The position numbers were made by a program, and so were the translations under genes. Positions 7,316 through 12,816 of a stretch of 31,697 nt of DNA are shown here, one piece after another; position 1 is the first letter of the stretch; each line of letters begins with the position of its first letter. Source of the stretch: a candidate division WWE3 bacterium RIFOXYC2_FULL_42_13 (GTDB taxonomy: Bacteria > Patescibacteriota > WWE3 > UBA101185 > UBA10185). The DNA lies in assembly GCA_001773255.1 (NCBI GenBank), contig MEWF01000011.1, positions 22,305 through 54,001 on the forward strand, given 5' to 3'. The notes under the pieces are model-generated. The model was not told where the DNA came from and did no database searches. It saw nothing but the letters and a program-made list of their open reading frames with translations.

Positions 7316-7690
7316 ATGGACGACATTTACAAGGAAGAATTAATGGACATTTATAAAAATCCGGCAAGGCGGGGTTCCCTTGATGATGCAAACGCGTCAA
7401 CTTCGCAGTCAAACCCGATGTGCGGGGATGACATTAGCGTGCAGTTAAAAATAGAGGATGGCGTTGTTAAAGATGCCAGGTTCCACGGAAGCGCGTGCAT
7501 GGTAAGCATAGTTTCCAGTGAAATTTTATTGGATTATTTGGTCGGTAAAAAACTGGAGGAAGTTAAAAGTATTTCAAAAGAAAAACTTTTAGAAATGTTA
7601 AATCTGAATCTCACTACAAGCCGTATCGGGTGTGCGACCCTTTCTTTGGGGGCAGTGCAAAAAGCTGTAACCGAATATGAAGAAAAATGA
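7316..7690 (+). CDS. sufU: SufU-type sulfur acceptor protein, 124 aa
   Basis: A small IscU-fold protein with Cys36 ('NPMCGDD'), Asp38, Cys61 ('HGSACMVS') and Cys106 ('SRIGCATLSL'). In SufU these three Cys and the Asp bind zinc, and the zinc is exchanged with SufS during sulfur transfer. The residue before the third Cys is Gly, not the His of IscU. The spacing between the second and third Cys (45 residues) is shorter than in Bacillus SufU (62) and resembles IscU, so the SufU-specific insert is absent. The start is 2 nt after sufS and no SD is visible; the stop overlaps the next gene by 14 nt. Confidence 0.92.
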   Translation: MDDIYKEELMDIYKNPARRGSLDDANASTSQSNPMCGDDISVQLKIEDGVVKDARFHGSACMVSIVSSEILLDYLVGKKLEEVKSISKEKLLEMLNLNLTTSRIGCATLSLGAVQKAVTEYEEK

Positions 7691-7916
7691 TGAAAAGAAA
7701 GAAATAAAAATATCGAAAGACTTTAACATGGGAGAGTTGGTTTATAAGTATCCCGACGCGGAAGAGGTTTTACTGGATTACGGATTACATTGTGCGGGAT
7801 GTTTTGCTAACTCGTTTGACTCGGTAGAAGCCGGGGCGAAGGCCCACGGCATGACCGACCCTGAAATAGACGAGATGCTCGACAGAGTAAACGAAGTATT
7901 AAATTTCCACGAATAA
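7677..7916 (+). CDS. DUF1858 (redox-disulfide-like) small protein, 79 aa
   Basis: A 79-aa protein with the DUF1858 pattern: 'MGELVYKYPDAEEVLLDYGLHCAGCFANSFDSVEAGAKAHGM', that is a short helical domain with a CxxC pair (HCAGC). Members are known as hybrid-cluster-protein-associated or redox disulfide domains; their role is not settled. Its position in the SUF operon, overlapping sufU, suggests it handles thiols or carries an iron-sulfur unit during assembly, but this is inference from context. The start is set by overlap with sufU; the stop is 15 nt before the ferredoxin start. Confidence 0.85.
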   Translation: MKKNDEKKEIKISKDFNMGELVYKYPDAEEVLLDYGLHCAGCFANSFDSVEAGAKAHGMTDPEIDEMLDRVNEVLNFHE

Positions 7917-7931
7917 TGGAGGAAATCTGAA

Positions 7932-8162
7932 ATGAAGATTTCGAAAGTAACTGTTGATCGGAATGTCTGCATAGGCTCGGCGAACTGTGTAGTAATTTCC
8001 CCCGACGCCTTTGAACTGGACTCCGAGGGAATTTCAGTAGTAAAGCCGGATGCGTTAAAAGTTGACGAGGAGATTTTGCTTAGAGCAGCAAAATCCTGCC
8101 CGGTCCAAGCCATAAGTGTTTTTGACGAGGACGGGAACAGGATTTTTCCGGTTTCTAAGTGA
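7932..8162 (+). CDS. Single-cluster ferredoxin, 76 aa, with only three ligand Cys
   Basis: A small ferredoxin of the Thermotoga/Pyrococcus kind. Ligand cysteines are Cys13 and Cys19 ('VCIGSANC') and Cys56 ('SCPVQAI'). The position of the second ligand, Cys or Asp in relatives, is Ser16, so the protein may bind a [3Fe-4S] cluster or a [4Fe-4S] cluster with an oxygen ligand. A GGAGG SD (7918-7922) lies 9 nt before the ATG. It is the last gene of the SUF operon and probably supplies or accepts electrons in cluster assembly, an inference from position. Confidence 0.92.
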   Translation: MKISKVTVDRNVCIGSANCVVISPDAFELDSEGISVVKPDALKVDEEILLRAAKSCPVQAISVFDEDGNRIFPVSK

Positions 8163-8177
8163 TGTTAAAATACCCGT

Positions 8178-8519
8178 ATGAACTATCAAATTACTTCCGA
8201 TAATATGACCGTGTCTCCCAGCATGGATTCGTTAGCGAAGACTAAATTTGAAAGGGTATCGAAGAGATTTCAGGATGTAGGGGAGGACGCAAAATTTGCC
8301 CGTATCGTCTTGAATACAGCCCCCAACGAAATGTTTCACGTCAAGGCCAACATTACTATCGCGGGAAAAGAATATTTTTCCGATGACACTGACTATAACC
8401 TGGAGACCGCGATGATAAATACGGTAGAAGAGATCCTCCAGATGATAGAAAAAGACAAGGATGTTCAGGATAAAACGGCGTTGAAAGAGGAAATTGACTT
8501 GATTGAAGAAATAGAATAA
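8178..8519 (+). CDS. hpf: Ribosome hibernation promoting factor, short type
   Basis: A 113-aa HPF/YfiA-like protein. It begins 'MNYQITSDNMTVSPSMDSLAKTKFERVSKRF' and has the beta-strand 'MFHVKANITIAGKEYFSDDTDYNLETAMINTVEEILQMI' typical of the S30AE domain, and an acidic tail. It lacks the long C-terminal dimerisation domain of the long form. These proteins bind the 30S decoding region and stop translation in resting cells. TAAAAT (8166-8171) ends 6 nt before the ATG with no SD, so it may have its own leaderless promoter rather than rely on the SUF operon. Confidence 0.9.
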   Translation: MNYQITSDNMTVSPSMDSLAKTKFERVSKRFQDVGEDAKFARIVLNTAPNEMFHVKANITIAGKEYFSDDTDYNLETAMINTVEEILQMIEKDKDVQDKTALKEEIDLIEEIE

Positions 8520-8563
8520 CCTACACGTTGTAAGTTCAGCTTATTGTTGCCACGGTGTTTTAG

Positions 8564-8598
8564 GGGTGATTAGCTCAATTGGCAGAGCTCTCGTCTTA
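8564..8598 (+). pseudogene. 5' half of tRNA-Ile, broken copy
   Basis: These 35 bases are identical to the first 35 bases of the complete tRNA-Ile at 8688-8722, from the acceptor strand to the anticodon loop. No 3' half follows. The sequence after it begins ACGTTTGAC, much like the start of the tRNA-Asn intron (ACGTTGAC). It therefore looks like a 5' exon followed by a remnant of a related group I intron. Confidence 0.75.
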
Positions 8599-8687
8599 CG
8601 TTTGACGCTATAGTGAGCAATGCGAGCTATAGCTCAAAGGAAAGCAACCGGGAATTTTAGTAATATTGAAAAGTCGGATATAGACTT
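8598..8687 (+). other. Possible group I intron remnant between tRNA-Ile copies
   Basis: This 90-nt stretch contains a palindrome GAGCTA-TAGCTC (8625-8636), the string GCTATAG twice, and an AAGTC...GACTT hairpin near 8670-8686. The first nine bases resemble the start of the tRNA-Asn intron, but no Q, R or P7 core elements are present. An intron relic is the best explanation I have; it is not proven. Confidence 0.4.
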
Positions 8688-8763
8688 GGGTGATTAGCTC
8701 AATTGGCAGAGCTCTCGTCTTATACACGAGCGGTTCCTGGTTCGATCCCAGGATCACCCACCA
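8688..8763 (+). tRNA. tRNA-Ile(UAU)
   Basis: Complete cloverleaf: acceptor GGGTGAT/ATCACCC, D stem GCTC/GAGC, anticodon stem CTCGT/ACGAG, loop CTTATAC (anticodon TAT), T stem CCTGG/CCAGG, discriminator A and encoded CCA (8761-8763). The UAU anticodon reads AUA directly. Most bacteria use tRNA-Ile(CAU) modified by TilS for this codon. Confidence 0.92.
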
Positions 8764-8780
8764 TTAGCAATACCTTCCTT

Positions 8781-10055
8781 TTATATTATTGGGTTTTCCC
8801 TTGCGATTGCTTTGTGTACTTTTTGTCCAATAAATCCCGGATTTTTTTGGGCAGTCAAAGCCAGCAACGGGAGGTAGAACAACAATAAAATGGTGTGAGT
8901 CCACTGCCACCCGAAGGCCGAGAAGTAGAAAAAGAAACTTAAGGTAATGGCAGTTACTGCGTAAAACCACACCTTTTTAATTCTGGGTAAAAGACCTATC
9001 ACAGGTATTAAGAGAAAAATAAAATCTGCCGGCATGGAGTGGGGTGTCATCACCAAAGAAAGTATAAGACTGAAATAGAAAATGTCAGAGCCATGCGTAT
9101 AAGAGTTTTCCTTCTTTAGAAGGAAAATGAAAAATCCTGTTTGGATGAATAAGGCTAAAATGCCTACACCCATAATACTTTCCGGAGAATTCTTAAACCC
9201 CTCATTTATTACTGCCAGAAGGGAGTAGATATCCATGCCGAATTTATACTCCATTCCGAAATTTCCGGGAGTAGAAACGTATTCCCGCATCAAAGAAACG
9301 TATTGAGTCAAAAGTCCGTTGCCCATTAACAAGTAATTGATTAGTGCGAGCAGTAAGATACACGGTCCGGCAACCTTAATAAATTTTTTCCGGTCTTCAT
9401 AAATTGCGAAAATTAGAAACGCCAAAGGCAGGTATTGGTATTTGAAAAAAAGGAGGGACGATAATATGCCCAGTTTTACGGTCTTTTTTTCCATGAAAGC
9501 CATGTACATTTCGGCCACTACCAAGAAAATAAGAGTGCCGATTTGCCCCAGATGCACACTTCCGTAAATGGGATAGAAGGATGCAACGAAGAAGGTTGTC
9601 CAGGATAGGAATTTTATTTTGTGAAATCTGTATAATCTGAAAACAGTCCATAGAATAACTGCTAATGTTAGTGCTTGCGCAGCTTTTTCGGCTATGCGGG
9701 GAGGAATGAGTAAGAAGGGTACATATATAGCTGCGCTCAATGGCGAGTTAATAAAGGCCATAAACCCGGTTTCATACTTATAATCTTTTTGGAACAAGCG
9801 CTCCTGTGTTTCGTACTGTACCCTGGGGTTGTACAAGTTATCCTTGTCTGTTATCAGCAAAGTGGCTCCGGTGTAAAAAGCGTAGAAGTCCACAGCATTT
9901 GTTTGAAAAGCAGCAGCTGTAAGATGGATAAATGTAACGGTTGAAAATATTATTATGCCTGCAGGAACACCGAACTTCTTAATATCAATGAAGGAAATCT
10001 TATCCAGCCAGAACCTCACTTTTGCGTAGAATATGTCTTTTTTAGTACTGTTCAC
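8781..10055 (-). CDS. GT87/DUF2029-like membrane glycosyltransferase
   Basis: A 424-aa polytopic membrane protein with about 9-10 hydrophobic helices. The first exported loop has 'FYAFYTGATLLITDKDNLYNP' and 'QRLFQKDYKYETGFMAFINSPLSA', the pattern of DUF2029/GT87 enzymes, in which an acidic residue near the start of this loop acts with a polyprenyl-phosphate sugar donor. It probably adds a sugar to a lipid or polysaccharide outside the cytoplasm; donor and acceptor are unknown. It starts with GTG at 10055; TATACT ends 6 nt before it and no SD is seen. The neighbour at 10096 is a recombinase on the same strand but separated by a promoter-like gap. Confidence 0.8.
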   Translation of the reverse strand: MNSTKKDIFYAKVRFWLDKISFIDIKKFGVPAGIIIFSTVTFIHLTAAAFQTNAVDFYAFYTGATLLITDKDNLYNPRVQYETQERLFQKDYKYETGFMAFINSPLSAAIYVPFLLIPPRIAEKAAQALTLAVILWTVFRLYRFHKIKFLSWTTFFVASFYPIYGSVHLGQIGTLIFLVVAEMYMAFMEKKTVKLGILSSLLFFKYQYLPLAFLIFAIYEDRKKFIKVAGPCILLLALINYLLMGNGLLTQYVSLMREYVSTPGNFGMEYKFGMDIYSLLAVINEGFKNSPESIMGVGILALFIQTGFFIFLLKKENSYTHGSDIFYFSLILSLVMTPHSMPADFIFLLIPVIGLLPRIKKVWFYAVTAITLSFFFYFSAFGWQWTHTILLLFYLPLLALTAQKNPGFIGQKVHKAIARENPII

Positions 10056-10095
10056 TGAACTAGTATATCAATTTAGGAAGGGTGGTTGTTTCGGT

Positions 10096-10971
10096 TTAAA
10101 GAGTATCCAACTCGGTCTTTTCCTGCTCACCGGTTCTATCTATGTATTGAAGATATCTTTCGGTGGTAGAAATTCTTTTATGTCCTGCTATTTTCGATAA
10201 ATAGATTATGCTTACCCCGCTCGCCAGATGGTGGGCGACAAAGGTATGTCTTAAGTCATTAACTTTTGCTTTTTCCACACCCGCGATTTTGAAGAATCTA
10301 TCTATTGTTGATCTGATGTTTCTTATCAACAAGGGATTGCCGGTTTTTGTAATGAACAAATATCCCGAGCTTTTTACGATCGATCTTTCTTCGCTCATAT
10401 ATTTGTTAACGGCGTCAATAACAGCCTTGTTCAACGGGATAGTTCTTGCCTCTTTGTTATTTTTCTTAGCAACGAAAAGAGTTCCGGCAGTTCCGGAAAT
10501 AGTTAGATTTTCTGTCTTAATCTCGGCGAGTTCGGAAATGGTCACACCCGTTTGCAAAAGCATTTCAATCATTGCGTAGGTTCTGAGGTCATTTCTTGTT
10601 GCATCCCTCAAAGCTCTGTATTCCATTTTGGTTAGAATTCTGGGAGCTTTAGTTTCGAGCTTAGGGTGTTTTAATCCAAGTGATACATTTTCCGCAATTT
10701 CGCCTTCTGCGTGAAGGTATTTGATGAAAGTTCTGGTGGCGTTGGTCTTTCTGGACACGGATTTTAAAGTGTAATCGGCATTAGCCAACTTTTTCATAAA
10801 GTCCTCTAAATGCCCGAGCTTTATCTCATTAACCAGGTTCACACCCATACCGGATAGGTGGGACAATAGTTGCTCGACGTCCTTGCTATAAGCCACAACA
10901 GTAGCCCCGGACTTGCCTTCGGTTTTAAGTTTCTCTACAAAGTTTTTATGCGCAGCTTCAAGATTCAGCAT
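10096..10971 (-). CDS. Tyrosine recombinase (Xer/integrase family), atypical active site
   Basis: A 291-aa protein with the SAM-like N-terminal DNA-binding domain (1-95) and the catalytic domain. Retained: the beta-strand lysine region 'AKKNNKEARTIPLN', Arg241 in 'NDLRHTF', His264 in 'IAGHKRISTTERYL' and the nucleophile Tyr273. Changed: the first catalytic Arg of the usual 'TGLRISEL' is Thr144 ('TGVTISEL', codon ACC), and the His before Arg241 is Asn238. It could be the chromosome-dimer XerC/D homologue or a mobile-element integrase; no element ends are seen. No SD precedes the ATG. Family certain, activity uncertain. Confidence 0.88.
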   Translation of the reverse strand: MLNLEAAHKNFVEKLKTEGKSGATVVAYSKDVEQLLSHLSGMGVNLVNEIKLGHLEDFMKKLANADYTLKSVSRKTNATRTFIKYLHAEGEIAENVSLGLKHPKLETKAPRILTKMEYRALRDATRNDLRTYAMIEMLLQTGVTISELAEIKTENLTISGTAGTLFVAKKNNKEARTIPLNKAVIDAVNKYMSEERSIVKSSGYLFITKTGNPLLIRNIRSTIDRFFKIAGVEKAKVNDLRHTFVAHHLASGVSIIYLSKIAGHKRISTTERYLQYIDRTGEQEKTELDTL

Positions 10972-11029
10972 AGTTTTTAGTTATTTAAGCAGTTTTAAAA
11001 AGGGATTCCGAAACCAAATAAAATCCTGT

Positions 11030-11047
11030 CATAGGTGAAATCCTATG
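11030..11047. repeat. Perfect inverted repeat CATAGG-N6-CCTATG
   Basis: An 18-bp palindrome with a 6-bp centre lies 59 bp upstream of the recombinase start and 56 bp upstream of the ftsB-like gene. The 6-nt spacing is that of Xer/dif core sites, but the arms do not otherwise match known dif sequences. It may be an operator or recombination site. Confidence 0.5.
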
Positions 11048-11066
11048 GGCTATATTAGCACCTGCC

Positions 11067-11095
11067 TTGCCAAGTGTCAATTAATTAACTATCAT
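11067..11095 (+). promoter_or_regulatory. Promoter of the FtsB/DivIC-like gene
   Basis: TTGCCA (11067-11072), a 17-nt spacer and TATCAT (11090-11095). The ATG is only 7 nt after the -10 box, so the transcript would start at or next to the start codon. Confidence 0.6.
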
Positions 11096-11102
11096 CGCAT
11101 TA

Positions 11103-11480
11103 ATGTTTAAAAAGGGCACCCGCGGAAGGGTACTAATTTCCCTGGTTTTGCTTGTCATGTCAGCCAATTTTGTAAAGTCTACGGTGGATGTGCTAAATAG
11201 CCGGAAAAGGCTTGAGGACGCTCTGGAAAAGGAAAAAAGCCTCACTTATGAGAGGGATATGCTTAAAAAGCGTATTGAGTACAAGAAAACCGGAGAGTAT
11301 ATAGAGGAAAGTGCCCGGAATGAACTAAACATGATAAAACCGGGAGAAAAAGTGTTTGTGATGGATGAAGAGGTACCGACATCCGAAGGGGTTGCGGGAG
11401 CCTCTGAAATGAGGGAATTGACCCCGGATGGTGACAGGGAAGATCCGAATTGGTATCTTTGGTATAGGCTGTTTTTTTGA
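11103..11480 (+). CDS. FtsB/DivIC-like septum formation initiator protein
   Basis: A 125-aa bitopic protein: a short basic cytoplasmic end, one membrane helix (about 10-27), then a coiled coil ('NSRKRLEDALEKEKSLTYERDMLKKRIEYKKTGEYIEESARNELNMIKPGE') that matches the FtsB/DivIC family, including the conserved 'ARNELNMIKPGE' end. The acidic, low-complexity tail is typical. In other bacteria this protein joins FtsL and FtsQ/DivIB to activate septal wall synthesis. It is followed by two tRNA genes; the tRNA-fMet -35 box overlaps its stop codon. Confidence 0.85.
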   Translation: MFKKGTRGRVLISLVLLVMSANFVKSTVDVLNSRKRLEDALEKEKSLTYERDMLKKRIEYKKTGEYIEESARNELNMIKPGEKVFVMDEEVPTSEGVAGASEMRELTPDGDREDPNWYLWYRLFF

Positions 11481-11505
11481 CAATAAGAGGCTTATCTGTT
11501 AGATT
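11477..11505 (+). promoter_or_regulatory. Promoter of tRNA-fMet
   Basis: TTGACA (11477-11482), a 17-nt spacer and TAGATT (11500-11505) lie 13 nt before the tRNA. The -35 box includes the TGA stop of the preceding gene. Confidence 0.7.
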
Positions 11506-11518
11506 TTTACCGTACTAA

Positions 11519-11592
11519 CGCGGGGTGGAGGAATGGCACCTCACCGGGCTCATAATCCGGGGGTCCTGGTTCGAGTCCAGGCCCCGCAACCA
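11519..11592 (+). tRNA. Initiator tRNA-Met (fMet, CAU)
   Basis: Acceptor CGCGGGG/CCCCGCA gives the C1-A72 mismatch that marks bacterial initiators. The anticodon loop is CTCATAA. The anticodon stem has G29-C41 and G30-C40, but the third initiator pair is G31-U39 instead of G-C. D stem GAGG/CCTC, T stem CCTGG/CCAGG, discriminator A and CCA are encoded. Confidence 0.93.
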
Positions 11593-11619
11593 AATATTCC
11601 CACTCTCTATTGATATCTG

Positions 11620-11625
11620 TATAAT
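11620..11625 (+). promoter_or_regulatory. -10 box before tRNA-Met
   Basis: A perfect TATAAT ends 14 nt before the tRNA. No clear -35 is seen at 17 nt. It may be a weak own promoter; read-through from the fMet promoter is likely too. Confidence 0.4.
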
Positions 11626-11639
11626 CTCATTTGAGACAG

Positions 11640-11716
11640 GCCAACATAGCTCAGTCGGTAAGAGCGGTCGTTTCATAAGCGACAGGTCCCAGGTTCGATC
11701 CCTGGTGTTGGCACCA
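11640..11716 (+). tRNA. tRNA-Met (elongator, CAU)
   Basis: Acceptor GCCAACA/TGTTGGC, D stem GCTC/GAGC, anticodon stem GTCGT/GCGAC with loop TTCATAA, T stem CCAGG/CCTGG, discriminator A, encoded CCA. CAU could also mean the TilS-modified tRNA-Ile, but a tRNA-Ile(UAU) is present in the window, which makes elongator Met more likely. Confidence 0.85.
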
Positions 11717-11742
11717 ATAACTTAAACCGCCTCTCCCTAAAG

Positions 11743-11758
11743 AAAAAGGCTCCTTTTT
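11743..11758 (+). terminator. Weak terminator-like inverted repeat
   Basis: AAAAAGG-CT-CCTTTTT follows tRNA-Met by 26 nt. The stem is AT-rich and the 3' arm is itself the T-run. A weak terminator for the tRNA transcript is plausible. Confidence 0.3.
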
Positions 11759-11796
11759 ATGTTAAATTTATCCTAGAAATTATTACGCTAACCATT

Positions 11797-12798
11797 ATGA
11801 AAAAAAGGATACTGACAGGCGATAATACAACAGGACGGCTTCACTTGGGCCACTATGTCGGCTCTCTGGAGAATAGGGTAAAACTTCAAAACGATTACGA
11901 CACCTTCATTATTCTAGCCGACGCGCATGCCCTGGCTTATCCTAAATATATCGGAGAACCCGATCTTATAGCCGATTCAATACTTCAGGTGGCTATAGAC
12001 AATCTTTCCGTAGGTCTCGATCCTGCAAAGGTTACTATATTTGCCGAATCAACCGTTCCTGAAATATATGAACTGGCTTTACTGCTTTCTATGTTGGTAC
12101 CCTATCCGAGAATTCTCAGAAACCCTACGATAAAAGATGAAATAAGGGAAAAAGAGTTGGGGGACAATTATTCTTTGGGTTTTTTAAACTTTCCGGTAAT
12201 GATGGCCGCTGACATTTTGTCGGTAAGGGCCGATCTTGTGCCGGTCGGAGAAGACCAGAGCCCGCATTTGGAGCTTACCCGTGAGATGGCACATAAATTT
12301 AACACCACTTATGGAGACGTATTTAAGGAACCTGAAGGTATGATAGGGAGGGTCGCCCGTCTTGTGGGGCTCGACGGCGGGGTAAAGATGACGAAAAGTT
12401 TGGGCAACGCAATATTTTTAAGTGACGATGCCGAAACCGTCCGAAAAAAAGTGATGAAAATGTATACCGATCCGAACCGTCTTCACCCGTCCGACCCAGG
12501 AAAAGTGGATGGAAACCCCGTTTTTATTTATCACGACGCTTTTAACACCGATAAAGAAGAGGTAGCCGACCTGAAAAAAAGATACATCGCCGGTAGGGTG
12601 GGTGACGTGGAAGTGAAGGAAAAACTGGTTGTGGTGCTGGAAAAGCTGCTGGAGCCGATCAGACAACGAAGATCTAAATACGAAAGCGATACGGACGCCG
12701 TCCGCGGCATTCTTATCGAAGGTGCGAAAAGGACCAGAACAGAAGCTTCGGTGACACTGGACCTCGTCAGAGAAAAGATGAAGCTACCCCGGTTTTAA
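11797..12798 (+). CDS. trpS: Tryptophanyl-tRNA synthetase
   Basis: A 333-aa class Ic synthetase that charges tRNA-Trp. The HIGH-type motif is 'TGRLHLGHYVGSL' (residues 11-23). The KMSKS loop is 'KMTKS' at 197-201, in 'GGVKMTKSLGNAIFLSDD'. The segment 'LVPVGEDQSPHLELTREMA' is characteristic of TrpRS. Length is normal. It has no SD; the start is supported by the family start 'ILTGDNTTGRLHLGHY' near residue 5. The gene is followed 18 nt later by ftsH. Confidence 0.96.
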   Translation: MKKRILTGDNTTGRLHLGHYVGSLENRVKLQNDYDTFIILADAHALAYPKYIGEPDLIADSILQVAIDNLSVGLDPAKVTIFAESTVPEIYELALLLSMLVPYPRILRNPTIKDEIREKELGDNYSLGFLNFPVMMAADILSVRADLVPVGEDQSPHLELTREMAHKFNTTYGDVFKEPEGMIGRVARLVGLDGGVKMTKSLGNAIFLSDDAETVRKKVMKMYTDPNRLHPSDPGKVDGNPVFIYHDAFNTDKEEVADLKKRYIAGRVGDVEVKEKLVVVLEKLLEPIRQRRSKYESDTDAVRGILIEGAKRTRTEASVTLDLVREKMKLPRF

Positions 12799-12800
12799 TG

Positions 12801-12806
12801 TATAAT
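12801..12806 (+). promoter_or_regulatory. -10 box of ftsH
   Basis: Perfect TATAAT, 10 nt before the ftsH ATG and 3 nt after the trpS stop. The -35 region is poor and there is no SD, so ftsH is probably read from a near-leaderless transcript as well as by read-through. Confidence 0.5.
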
Positions 12807-12816
12807 TCACACGCTT

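Noticed and set aside
8703..8888. 61-aa ORF starting inside tRNA-Ile
   Set aside because: It starts in the tRNA and overlaps the GT87-like gene; no family signal.
11525..11725. 66-aa ORF across the two tRNA-Met genes
   Set aside because: It is fully made of tRNA sequence and the gap between them.
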